Of a DNA stretch of 64,000 nt, positions 37,443 to 49,600 are shown in pieces. The DNA is taken from contig CM037837.1 of assembly GCA_021234535.1 (NCBI GenBank), positions 7,662,218 to 7,726,217 of the forward strand, given 5' to 3'. A program made the translations under genes and the position numbers. The stretch comes from Stichopus chloronotus (Eukaryota; Echinodermata; Holothuroidea; Aspidochirotida; Stichopodidae). Numbering within the stretch: position 1 is the first letter of the stretch; each line of letters opens with the position of its first letter. The notes under the pieces were generated by a model. That model made no database searches. It was not told the DNA's origin and worked only from the letters and a program-made list of their open reading frames with translations.

Positions 37443-37590
37443 CATAGCAAAGCCTGCAAGTAAGGCAGATGTTCTTCCAGAAGCCTTCAGCTTGGCCCTA
37501 CTGAGGTAGAGCCTCCGCCAGCTGAGGGCTTGCACCGAGTGCGGGTTAGACATCCCTTTCAAGTAGGACCCATAAATCCACTCAGAATAG
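37443..37590 (-). CDS. ORAI: ORAI calcium channel, N-terminal coding exon (5' limit uncertain)
   Basis: Read on the minus strand the frame gives [37 protein letters not shown] and [12 protein letters not shown], then GTAAGT. It contains the cytosolic [16 protein letters not shown] helix, the basic pore residues equivalent to R83, K87 and R91, and the first half of TM1 with Phe and the start of the hydrophobic gate. An ATG at 37562-37560 could start the protein. However, the residues upstream of it still align with vertebrate ORAI1 (YPDWIGQSYSEVMS), and an AG acceptor sits at 37591-37592, so translation may start in an unfound upstream exon. Going further up, this frame meets TAA at 37623-37625. 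Confidence 0.93.
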
Positions 37591-39045
37591 CTATTTGAAG
37601 GTTGAATTTTGGTGGTGTTCTTTTATCCAACTAAAAAGAAAAGGGCCTGAAATAAAGAAAATCATCACCCCAGTTTACCCAAGAACACCAAACCATAAGG
37701 ACAAATGTGGTTACTTCCTTTCGTTTCACTTATTTGCATTATCACAACTACAAAAGGATGAACCCCAAAAGGTAAAACTGCACAATAAGCAAAAAAACAT
37801 GAGTGCTATCTGTCATGTTACGGGTAAGGGAGGGAACCATGTTTGCTTTGACCCAAAATTACCATTGACAATATTTCACAAGAACACTAGAGTTGTGGTT
37901 AATGTCATTCACTATTTACTCAACATATCTACGTGTATAGGCGCTTCTCCACTTCTCAAGGGACTTTATTGTGCTTAGGTACAAAGGTTTCATGACTTTG
38001 ACCTCAAGTGACCTAACTTCAATCAAAAATAATAAAAGTGTTCTTACTTAAGTTACTTGCAAACAAAAATACATTATACCACAACCCTTAATAATGTGCA
38101 ATTACATTGTTGACTTACACTGCTGGAAAAAAATGTTTTATCTCCAAGGGAGGATGTCAAGATTTCCCACACTGTTTATGACTGTAATGTAAATTTCCCT
38201 CAAGTAACAAAATTTCACTCCAAATACACAATTTTCCTGGGAACGAGCCTCCCATTTTGCCCAACTTTTTCCACCTACGGTTGACATATATCAGCATACC
38301 ACTAGTGAACTCATCACTATCACAGTATTAGTACAGAGGCTCTTGTTACAGGAATTTAATTACAAAAATTCCCAAATTGTTCCGGTCTGATTTCTTACAA
38401 AAATTGGCTGTTACTTATTCAATACATAGCTGACACATACACTGCAAAATCAGCTCCAAATGAAACTTGCACCTTTAGCAGAAACTTGAAGTAGGCCACC
38501 TTTGACACAATCAGATCATGGAAGACATTCAAGTCAAAAGTAACGGCAACACACCTGTACTTTAAGTTAAATAAGTTGTTTTATGATAATCATAAGCCTC
38601 CCTCATCATAACAAGACCAGTGTAGTAGCGCACAGTAACTTGACCCTCCCATCACCCACAGAGTTACAAAATATCACAACATTCAACGGACGTCTTACGT
38701 GATTTAGCGTCTGTCGAGAGAGTGCAGTGATTCACCCTCGCTAGAAGCAGTGCAGGTAATGCTGTGTCTCAGAGTTACCCAGATGTATACCAGCAAATGC
38801 TTGCAATGTGATGAAACCACCATCCATGTATCGTGTCAAGAGCTACATAGAGTACAGGAAAATTCATATTTGGGTTACAACAACACAAATATTGTTGATT
38901 GTTCCAATGTAGGTTTACACTTCGCACTCTTAATACTTTTGTTAAGGTGCTTATCAGATTAGATGACAGGCTTCAACTTTTCACCAAAGCCAAATTGTAT
39001 CTTTAAGTGTTGGGAATAAACTAACCACGGTTGTTGATTTTTTAA

Positions 39046-39202
39046 TTTTTTCAAAATAAAAATCATGATTTAAATCAGTGATTTAAGTCAAATAAATCAA
39101 TTCAAATCAAACGAAATCGATTTAAATCATGATTTTTTTATAACAAAATCATGATTTCAATCATAACTTAAATCAGCATGATTTAAATCAAACAACCCTG
39201 AA
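39046..39202 (-). repeat. GATTTAAATC-type palindrome cluster 3 (inverted)
   Basis: Repeated AATCATGATTTAAATCA words, ending GATTTAAATCAAACAACCCT, the inverse of the AGGGTTGTTGTTTGATTTAAA start at 3787. Unlike clusters 1 and 2 it does not directly abut an AGGTCA element. Confidence 0.7.
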
Positions 39203-39831
39203 CTAACTTCCAGTACTGTAACACAGGTGCAGATACCAGATGATAACTAGGGTGACTAGGCCCTTCCCCCTCCTACCCACCAACAAATGTGGGACAAATA
39301 ATTTGAAAACGCAATCAGATTAACATTGAACTTTTAATTTGTGGTACAATTTCAGGCCCATAAGTCTAAACATTTGTCAATTATTGCACCATTTCACATC
39401 TCAGCACACACAATTTAACAAAATTCTCCCCAAGTGGAGAGTACAACCTATCCTTCTACACTGTGGGCCTTCACCAGGACAGAGCCCAATAGTAATTCCA
39501 TTTAAATATTTTGTGGATCTGCCAGTTGTATGTATGTACCTGATTTTCAATGTATGATTATTTGAGACCTCTTCACTTTCAGCAAATACAAAGACATACT
39601 GTAGAGTTATTAATTGCTATGACTTTATGCAAAATTATGTCACATTTACACTGCATGACAGGCTACTGTATTCATGAGAAACTTAAGCTAACATGTCATA
39701 CATAGTGTAAACATGACTGAAACACATCTACTTAATGACAAACTCCAACTACAAATTTCTACCAGATAGTTTGCATGGTGGGGGCTTTCCGTCCTTATAA
39801 TCTGTCCTCACAGAACCTGTAACTAGATAAG

Positions 39832-40763
39832 AAACCAGAAAGCCAAAAGGCTTTGTGATTCCTTGCCACATGGTTATATTATAACAAGCATGAATTATTC
39901 ACATGACAAGTATGAGATCAACTGCAGTTACTGGTCTTGAAACACCACATTAATAAGCCTTTAACCCAAATAACCTTTATTTTGGTGACCTCAAATGACA
40001 TTTGACGTCCACTAAAAGCAATAGAGATCACCTACCCAGTATGGGGAACCTACACATCAAGTATGACATCAGTCAACATTACTCTTCTGGAGATAATGTG
40101 CTAGAAAATTTTCACCTCGGGGGACCTCAAACGACCTTTGACCTCCACAAAAACAATAGGAGTCATCTACTCAATATGACTAACCCACACACCAAGTATG
40201 ACATCAGTCACACTTACCCTTCTAGAGATACTGTGTTTACAATGTGTTTACAGTTTGACTCAGGGTGACCTCAAGTGACCTTTATCTCCACCAAAAATGA
40301 TAGGGATCATCTACTCAATATGTCTAACCCACACACTAGGTATGACATCAGACACAGTTACCCTTCTGGAGATATTATGTTTACAAGGTTTTCACATTTT
40401 GACCTCTGGTGACCTCAAATGACCTTTGACCTCCATTAAAAACAATAGGGATCATCTACTCAATATGACCAACTCACACACCAAGTATGACATCAGACAC
40501 AGTTACCGTTCTTGAGATATCGTGTTTGCAAGGTTTTCACATTTTGACCTCTGTTGACCTCAAATGACCTTTGACCTCCACTAAAAACAATAGGGATCAT
40601 CTACTCAATATGACCAACCCACACACCAAGTATGACATCAGTCATGGTTACCCTTCTTGAGATATCGTGTTTACAAGAAGTGTCACATACACACATACAC
40701 ACACACACACACACGACATCACCATCGCATAGATTCCTTCTGCCTTCGGCAAGGAATCAAAAA
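39832..40763 (+). mobile_element. AGGTCA tandem-repeat element, copy E (best preserved)
   Basis: Complete at both ends. The 5' end has AAAGCC-AAAA-GGCTTT then GATTCCTTGCC; the 3' end has (CA)n, then the hairpin GATTCCTTCTGCC-TTC-GGC-AAGGAATC (40732-40758) and AAAA. Five units of ~145 bp lie between. Perfect TGACCT-n4-TGACCT-n1-TGACCT triplets occur at 40410-40432 and 40555-40577. In reverse complement this is a DR1 plus a DR4 of AGGTCA, the classic response-element spacings for RXR-type nuclear receptors. Non-coding, 932 bp. The two similar last units suggest recent homogenisation. Confidence 0.85.
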
Positions 40764-43082
40764 TTACAGTGCTTCAGAACTGATACTTTGATCAGCTACT
40801 GTACATTCACACAGTACTTTCAGATTCAAATATTCCAAAAGATTTATGTCCACAGTCTATACAGTGCACTGTGATAAGCTCACTGACATGCTGAATCAAA
40901 CACGACATCCGTGATGCACTACTTACTTAATCAATCTCCAACTGTGACACAACTTCGAGTGACAATTTAGTAATTTACCTAATTCAGTGAAAAGGAGAAT
41001 GACCAATTTTCCCTTGTGGTTAGCCGCCTCCCTTAATCTCCCTCCTTGGGAAAACATGATACAGTACTTTGATTCTTTGGAGGAACTACACACTTTGACT
41101 ACAAATGACAGACTTGTGCTTACAGTATTTTTGTACCAGTACACATGCATGCAATTACAACAAATTTATGAAAAGAATGAAAGATGCTCTACCACCAAAT
41201 TGAAATCCTTGCAAACTGCCAGGGCGGGATGTACTGTGTTTTGGCAGTTCAAGACCGCACGGGTAAACACCCGTTGCTCCCCAATTTGCATGGGCAGAAT
41301 GTTGGTCACATCAGAAATCTATCATCATTACTTACACAACTGCAGATGTTTTGGTTAGAAGTGGATTGTGCAGATGATGCAAGACTTTAATAAACATGTG
41401 ACAATGGCCATCATTTTTTTCATTTGTGCCATTAATACACCTTTGCTCTAATGTTTGAATAGGGCATGTCCCCTCAATACAACTTCAGAATGCAAGGTAA
41501 CTCTTCAACCATCCCTTGAATCCGGATGTATGGATGTGATGTCAACAGCACTCATCGCTTGTCATCCCTATAAAGTTTCTTTACTAATAAGATGCCCGCC
41601 CTAATTATTTCGTGAACGTATATCCGAACATCCATGCTTGGAATGGGCTTAAACATTTTTAGAAAAGGATGTATATCAACACATTCTTACCATTTGTGGA
41701 TCCATCATGGATTCTGCTGGGGAAGGGAGCTAAAATTCCCCCTTTTTTCACTTCCATAAAAATGTCAATATTCAATTATCTTGGTTTAAATTTTGTTACT
41801 TAGAATAGGACACTTTGCAGTTGGAACTGATGTAAACAAATTACCCTTGCAACTATTAAATTGCTCCTTACATGGGACTTGTAGCAATCTTCTGTCCCAC
41901 TGAACCCCACTTGATACTTTCGTCAAGGACAGCATCAATTTTGAATTGTGGCGTAGCTGTAATGAATCCCACAGCCCTTTCTTTTTTTCTTTTTTACCCA
42001 CGGTATACTTGTACTGTTGTAGCAGCCAGACACATGTAAAGCTCTTTCTATTATGGATCACCATGTTCCAATCAATCAATGTTTCATTCTCAACTTCACA
42101 TCCAAACATCCACATACTGCAGGGAGTGATTGTGATGGCCTATAACACGTCGAGATTTCCCTTTCGCAACCCTGCTTCCTGATGCTTAGGTACAGTATGG
42201 ACAATCCAGTGGAACCACAGTCTACTGTTAGTCATTAGGGCTGTGACAGTTAAATGGTTATCTGACCAACCAATTGGTTAATTGTGCCCCTTTTCTGCTT
42301 ATTATTAACCATTTCTGTTAGGCAAATTCATCAGTTGCCAAAGCATGGCTTTGTCAATAATTTGCCATACAAACATCATGCAATCAACAGTGTAAGTTTC
42401 TTTGCAAACATCAAACAATGCAATGAAAAAAAAGCCAGCCGGTAGCAGACCTGACTGATCTCTCAGTCAACTGGCCTAGTGATTCAGAGTGAAACAGGTT
42501 TTAAAATTGAATTTTTAGTTGACGCTTTATCTCCAAACCAAGAGTGACATTGGTGTACTTATTGTTACATTCATTGGCAGAACAATGCCCTTCAGCAGCG
42601 TGAGAATCGACCAACAGAATTTCTTGAAAAGCAACTGTCTAGCACCATAGTCACAACTAATAAACTGGCTAATGCTTGCATTGGTTTTGTCTTCATTATT
42701 TGCTCACAGATTCTGTTTCTGCTATTCCTGTGGTCAAAAAGATTCCTGACTTGTGTCAAACAAATATTTTACGGTCAGAATTGTTTTGATGCAAGTCTAG
42801 AATTAACTGGGTCAGATAGGCAGTTTTCACAAAAAGAAACAAAATTGGTAAGAAATCCACTCCTACAATACAATGAATCCAATGACTGACTAGCAAGGTA
42901 CCAGCAAAGAACTGACTACTCTGTATGCTAACTTCAACTTCTAACTCCATAGAACTGATAGTCATAGCCCCTAGCTACGTTATGTTCCTGCAACTGGTTA
43001 ACAAATTGTTTCAAAATTTTACCAATTACCTTTCAAACACTAATAGAGAGAATTTTTGTGTAAAAAAAAAAATTGTAAGTCA

Positions 43083-43424
43083 TTTCAAAGGGAAATACAG
43101 TGTTTAGAATACACAATCATGACATACAAAAGAAATAGCTTTAGTCATTGTTAAACCATTCAGTCTCATCAATAAACATCTGCCAACACTTCATCTCCTC
43201 AAAATGTTATGCATGTGATGAATAGTAGGAAGATGCATCATTTGGATTTTGAAAAGTTTCTGAGAACAAATCAGTGTTGAACAACAAATAACTGAATTTC
43301 TATCTGTGAGAAACTTATTTCATGAAAAAAGGCTACTGACCTTCTATATTTTGAATAATCTATCATTTTACAGAAATACTGGTTTTAAAAATATATTTAT
43401 TTCTGTAAAAGAAATGTTTTGTTT
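43083..43424 (-). mobile_element. MITE with TTAA ends, copy 2 (inverted, diverged)
   Basis: Reverse-complement match to 12149-12501 across the interior: shared blocks include TTTAGAATACAC, AACCATTCAGTCTCATCAATAA and AATAATCTATCATT. The terminal repeats are eroded (TTCAAAGGGAAATA here against TTAAAGGGAAATA). Confidence 0.8.
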
Positions 43425-43925
43425 ATTATTGTTATATTTGTTTATTAATGTACATTTGTTATATGTTTGTTATATGTATTTTCTATATGCTGTTTACATG
43501 TTACATATTTGTTGAACAAATATTATATTTGTTTTCTGTAAAAAGAAACTTTTGATTTAAGTTGTTGCGATTTCTCTGCATTAACAAAGCTAAGTATCCT
43601 GACAGCAGCCTGTTTCTGTATAAGCACTTAGGCCTAGATTCACATAGCAGACTAGGTTTGTGAAACGTTATGTAGGCCAATATAACTTGTTATGTAGTAT
43701 CATACCAGACTATGAAGTATCATCAGCTTTTCAAAAAAACAACTTAATATAACTCTGGACCTCTCTTTTTTGACATGGTAACATATACATTAATTTGTTT
43801 TGTACATTCCAATGTTGATCTGCAAATCTAGTTTGCACATATGCAGGCCTAACGTATCAGGACACTGAATGAAAGAGAGCATACATTCTACAAATATTTG
43901 CAATTTCTCTTTGAACAATTTAAAA

Positions 43926-44895
43926 CAAGAACCCAAGGGTTCTACGGTTCCTTGTATGCAGATGCTTTAACTTTAAAACCAGCCTCAGATAAGGTCATCT
44001 GAAATTGCAGGGCAGTGGTTAAAATAAAGGTCATTTAGCAGCCTACCTATCATATATCAAAGTTTGCTCATTCCATTGAGTTATTTGTTTTGGTGTTTTT
44101 TTTTTTTGCAACGATCAATCCACATCAACCAGAGTTTGATGATATGGATGGAAGAATTACTCCATTCCCATTTACTAAAAGTACTGCACGGTAGTTCTGT
44201 GTGTGTGTGTACCTTCTGTGGAGGAGCACTGAAACAACAATTTGCATGTGTCTTTATTCAGCACAACCTGTGCTGCTGCACTTACTTTCATGTCTATCAT
44301 AACTTGTTTTCAGTAAAATGTTAATAACTTGACTTAGGAGCATCATTGGAGTATAGTTTAATTGGATTTTTGGTTTGACTTAACAAAAACTATCTATGCA
44401 TCACAAGAAGGTCGCAAAGGTCAAATGAGGTCCAGTGGGCTCATCATATGCACTTCACATACTGTAGATGAACAAAATTTCCCATTACACCATCCTCTTA
44501 AAATGTTTTGTTGGAGAGATAAATAAATAAAACATCATTTTCTGACGTTTTGACACTTTCATATTAATGAGATAATGTTGCTATATTTTCTCCTCATACC
44601 AATCTATCTTACCCTTAAATTCTGTCATCATTTGAACAATGGAAGTCCAATAATAGCAACCAAAAGAAATTCACTTTTTTGCTTCTGGTGATCCCAAATG
44701 ACCTTTGACCTGCACCAAAAACAATAGGGCGCATGAACTTAATGTCATACACATACAAACCAAGTTTGAGAAAAATTAAAAAATTGGTTTTCGAGTTTTC
44801 GTGCAACATACCTCACATTCTTATCCATCACATATACTGTACATACCCCAACCTGACTGCATATAGATTCACTTGTTAACACAAGGAACCAAAAC
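43926..44895 (+). mobile_element. Related element with GGTTCCTTG ends (family F)
   Basis: Same architecture as the AGGTCA elements but with different end sequences. The 5' end has the hairpin AGAACCC-AA-GGGTTCT followed by GGTTCCTTG. The 3' end has GATTCACTTGT-TAAC-ACAAGGAACC then AAAA. The interior includes an AAATGACCTTTGACCTGCACC block at about 44697 with CAAAAACAATAGGG, and a reversed AAAGGTCAAATGAGGTCC at 44417. It has fewer tandem units than copies B or E. No coding capacity. Confidence 0.65.
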
Positions 44896-45230
44896 TCCAG
44901 GCTGGAGAAAGTCGGGAAGCTGGGAGGCTCGGCCCCAGGAAATTTTGAATCTCGCGGGAAATTAGCGCGGCAGTGAAAAATATAAGATTGTAAAAAAGAG
45001 AAAAAAGCAATGGAACTATTTCTTTTCCCCTGAAAATTCTGGAAAAGGACGAAAGAATAGAAATACCCCTCTTACAGCTTCTGAAAATGTTTTCCCCCTA
45101 TGTTTTTTCCTTTAGCGATCATTCAAAACACAGACTGCTGCGCTAATCAGTCTTGTGCATACTTCCATATACAGGCAAGGAGCCTGCACAGTATTAACTT
45201 GCAACGGAACTTTGCAACGTTAACATGACA

Positions 45231-45434
45231 GGTGTGCGGGTTGGCTTGGAAGCAGAGCACAGGGCAGAATCAGAACGTATAGGTGTGCAGGTTGGCTTGG
45301 AAGCAGAGCACAGGGCAGAATCAGAACGTATAGGTGTGTGGGTTGGCTTGGAAGCAGAGCACAGGGTAGAATCAGAATTTATAGGTGTGCGGGTTGGCTT
45401 GGAAGCAGAGCACAGGGCAGAATCTGAATGTATA
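45231..45434 (+). repeat. 51-bp minisatellite, four units
   Basis: Four nearly identical 51-bp units start at 45231, 45282, 45333 and 45384, each opening GGTGTGCGGGTTGGCTTGGA or a close variant. Because 51 is a multiple of three, one frame stays open and reads a 17-residue repeat (VGLEAEHRAESE core) within a 72-codon frame. Nothing else supports a protein here; I treat it as a repeat. Confidence 0.92.
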
Positions 45435-46124
45435 GGCAGATAGGCTCAAAACTGTGGGTAAAAGCCTAACTTAGCTCATTTCTTCGCACCTTTCATCAAT
45501 GAGGTTCCTTTTTGGCAGGAATTACAGAAAAGTGCAACTTCATTTTCTACCAACAAGCACGTTTCCAAGGCCGCAGTAGAGTAAGCAATTTACCAAATAA
45601 TGTGACCTTGTGAGTGCCAGCGACCTACCAGACACAAAGATGCATGAATCACTTTGGAATTTAATGCGGCATACAATGTGAGCAACATGCGCCATGAACA
45701 TGCTGAAGAACCAAGACCATTTTAAACGTTTTCAAAATATCATTTTGGAACACCGCTTTTACTTCCTGGTTCATATTGTACATACCATGCTAGTTTCAAA
45801 CTTTCCATCACAGTATGGTAGAGATCATACATGTGGTTTCCTAATCAGTAACGCCCGAAAATAACTGGTAAATAAATCCATTCATGTGTGTATCCATCCA
45901 CGTTCAATCTTTACCAAAAATTGAAGAAAATGTATATGAAACAGTTTACTCAGACACATGACATTTTTCAACATTTCATAGAAAATTTTGATTTTGAAGC
46001 AATATCAACAGTTTTTTTCTGATCGAACTGTCACATTTTCACCCGATACAATAACATTTTTCAACATGAGAGAGTTGAAATTAAGCACGGATTCCAAATG
46101 GTTCAGACACATCCAAAATTGGGA

Positions 46125-46412
46125 TGGGGGTTTTCGTTCACCTGTGGGGTTGGAAACGTTTTGTCCCTCTGGTGAATATCGGACTTTTGAAATGTTGTTT
46201 ACGTGCAAAGTCAATAGGAGAAAAATTAAGAGATTTGACTTGCTTCTTGAGCCCTAGCGGCCAAATAAAGAAGGATATAGGCCTAGCACCGACTGTGGTA
46301 TGAGAATAATTTCGTACACCCTCTTATCTCTGAAAATTTGATGTTTTTTGAGGGCTTTCATTTGCACGTGGGGGTCAGAAACTTTTTGTCCCTCTGGTGC
46401 ATATCAGACTTA
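46125..46412 (+). repeat. Local duplicated ~65-bp motif
   Basis: A block with GTGGGG-TTGGAAACGTTTTGTC and CCCTCTGGTGAATATC at about 46143-46190 recurs as GTCAGAAACTTTTTGTC and CCCTCTGGTGCATATC at about 46374-46410. Spacing is about 225 bp. Too diverged to call the mechanism. Confidence 0.55.
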
Positions 46413-49400
46413 CATATATAATATATATTATATACTTTCTTGTGTTTGCAAATGGGATTAAGCCCTGTGTATCCGCTTTAAGCCTATAGCCCCCTCTCAA
46501 GTTTGAAGGTGGCTGTATAGGCTACAAGCCTAAAGTAAGTTATACCAAAAGAAAAAAATGAATGCATTTCTACAGTAAATCTTTGGACACTGGAGTTTGG
46601 TGAAAGTGTGACTGTGCGCTTGTGAATGTGAGGCAGCTGAATCATGCTATCCAACCCCGATTAGGCCTAGACAGTAGCAGAAGGTCACATTTTGTCACAT
46701 TCACCAGACTGTAGTGTAGGGCTAAAAGAAAATTCATCAAGAGTGACACTGACACTGGCAGCCTAGTGTAAGTAAGACATGGCGTTGTTCCCTGTAGGCT
46801 CGACATGATTATCATTAACAAATACATCAACGGCTACCTAAGTAAAAATGTCACTAAAAACACTGCACATTGCACAGTATGACTTACTAACAACATCATT
46901 ATGATAGAACTTACTTAGTCTCTACTTACTTAGTAACTAACTTAGTAACGTCGTTACATAACTGTTTCGTTCGCTAACGTGTAACAAGGAAGTTGAAATT
47001 AATTAAGAATTGAACACGACTACATTACCGTTACTTACATAATTCGAGGAATTGCGTGTTCAGTCTTAACAATAACAGTATCTCAGCGTCTGGCTTGCCA
47101 CTGCATGTCAGGATTGACAATAACAAAGGTTACGAAATAATGCAATTGTGCAAAGCTAGCTAGGCCCTTGGATTATGGGTGTGCGCAGTGCGTAATTGTG
47201 AATACACCAACACAGTGTATACAAACTTAATAGTCCTCTCTCAATATCATCTGTTCAGCGAAAAGCTGTTGTTTGGATGTGGTTTCAAATGACCTTTGAC
47301 TGATTGCCTGGTAAGAAAATTAGTACTTCGCAAAGGTACAAATATAAATTAATCTTGACTCTGAGGACATTTTAATAACAAAAATCAATATTTTAGTATG
47401 CAATAGTTTTTTTAAATGTTTAAATGTGTAATTATGTGATAAAATAGCTCAGTAAATATTATCAATAACTCACCTACTTAAAAGTAAAGTAGTTTCTTCC
47501 CTTTTTGTATGAATATTAAGTAGCCTACGTTACGCCATACGTACGTACTCTTGATGCTACAATTGACCCTTGCCGCCTTATGTGGAAGCTGTGTTTACTA
47601 ACGATATACTAAATTCCGCTGACAAGATAGACACTTTCAATACACTTGATATTCCCTTTTCCCGACGGATTCAGAGGGTGTGGAGGAAGGATGACAACGC
47701 AAAATGATACAAGAAGATCCATGGTTTGTGACTTTGACAACTATCATTGTTTTCCATGAATTTTCAGCAAATTTGTTCCAGACGTTTCACTCAACAGTAC
47801 TAGTAGAACAATGCAACATACGTGTTCGCTAGTACAAGGCTACATTGCAAACTGCAGACGCCTTTCGAGTAGAAAATTTAAACAATTTTTTTATTTTGAG
47901 GAAGATTTTTCTTCCAGGTGCCTTGAGAAGTTACGAAATAAAAAGTTGTTACAATCTTGTATATTTTTGTGTTATTTTCTTTCGTTATTGACGTGATATA
48001 GAGAAAAAAATGTTGTGCTCAACGAGTCGCTGCCCCCATCTCATGCACTGTTTTGAACTTTCCGCCTTTTTATTTTCTCAGAAATTTGTGGTATTTAGGT
48101 TTGCAGTACATTTGACTTTTTCAAATCCAAGGTTGACATGTAAGAATTATTGGGAGTGTAACTGGTTCTTATAAAACTGTCTATCAAAGAATTTCTTTCG
48201 TTAACCGATTTGCAAGTTTGTGTCTACGTGAGCAAATACATGCACCAAATGTATGATGTTGATGAGACGTAGTTACACACAGCTATTTGGAATATGCACC
48301 GTGTGAACAAAAAATAGCCTGTCACAAGTTACCTCCGATAATTTTTATTGTGTGATGAGCAGTAAGATCTTTTCGATTACACCTTATTTTGAATTTTAGT
48401 GTTGTTCCATGGCTGTATTAAACGTTTGAAATATTTCTTTTCTTTGTTTTGGTTTTGCTTTTATCATTGTTATATATGTTAGAGCGCGGCGTGCGTAGGC
48501 CTATATGGTCTACATCCCCGGAGTTGTTTAGATATAACTTTGCACGGGGTCAAAAATGACGTACGTTGTTGACCTAAGTTCTCAGTTTACTCGCAGATTA
48601 TTATACTGTTTTACTATTACTCTTGGTCGCCTTCACTGGATTTTTTTAGAAACAATTGTAGATCATATTTTGTTTCTCCAGCTCGAAAATGATCTGTATA
48701 TGGCATGTTATGCAACCTGTTTTGTGTTTCGTGTTTTAAAGGAGGTTTGACTTTAAATGACCAGTGTACGTGTATTTATTCAGTTTGAATCATCATAACG
48801 CTTCTTCTACCTGTTTGATGTATTAGCAAGTTAGCACAAGTAGATAACTATCAGCAGTTGCTTGAATAATTATGCATAATGTCAGGAGTTATAAAATTCT
48901 GACTACAACGTCCTGATTCCCCGCAGGATCATTGTAATTAAATATCCAATGTTTGTAGGTTTAGACGTATGGTCTGGATTTGTTATTATATGAAGCCATA
49001 CGGTTTATTAAAAATTGCGTAGACCCACCGTCTGTATTTACCACTTATTATTTTTACTGATGCCCGTATTGTAGACCTCACACTGGTTCAAGTAAATTTT
49101 TGGTAGACCTTATGTTCGTGATGGCCTTTGTGCGAGCAGTAGGCTAAGTTGGAGAACTTTGTGAATAATTTGTCTCATGTGACTGGACAAAAGATAATCG
49201 AATATAATATAAGTCTAGGATTAGGCCTTAGTTATATAATGTGTCGTGACCCTCTTATCATTTGATATATAGGGTCTACAGTATTATGAACTGCCTATAT
49301 CTACCAGTTGTAGCTTTTACTGATTCCCGCATTCATTGTAGTCGGCATGCACGACCCATTTTTTCTGGAATAAATGTTAGTGTCAAACAAACCAAAAAAA

Positions 49401-49556
49401 AAAAAAAAACAAATTAACTTGAATAAAAGCTTAATTCCTACCATGTTTTATTATCGGTTTCCCACAAACCAGGCTGCACTTTTCGCTTTATCACACATAA
49501 TTATTACATTTCAAGGGCAAAAGCAAGTCACACCTTGATTCGAGTAGCCTATAATG

Positions 49557-49600
49557 CCCCCCCCCCCCCCCACACACACACACACCTACACACACCCTTT
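49557..49600 (+). repeat. Compound (C)15(AC)n microsatellite
   Basis: Fifteen C followed by ACACACACACACACC and a broken continuation. Third example of the (C)n(CA)n form. Confidence 0.9.

Noticed and set aside
37595..37978. 127-codon plus-strand frame
   Set aside because: No family resemblance, lies just upstream of the ORAI exon on the other strand and is within chance length.
39832..40763. AGGTCA element as a Helitron
   Set aside because: A 3' hairpin is present, but there is no CTRR end or 5' TC, and the end motifs are inverted repeats of each other.
47678..47715. Candidate KDM2 first exon (ATGACAACGCAAAATG...)
   Set aside because: The only following donor-like sequence is GTTTGT, which is weak, and the residues do not resemble KDM2 N-termini.
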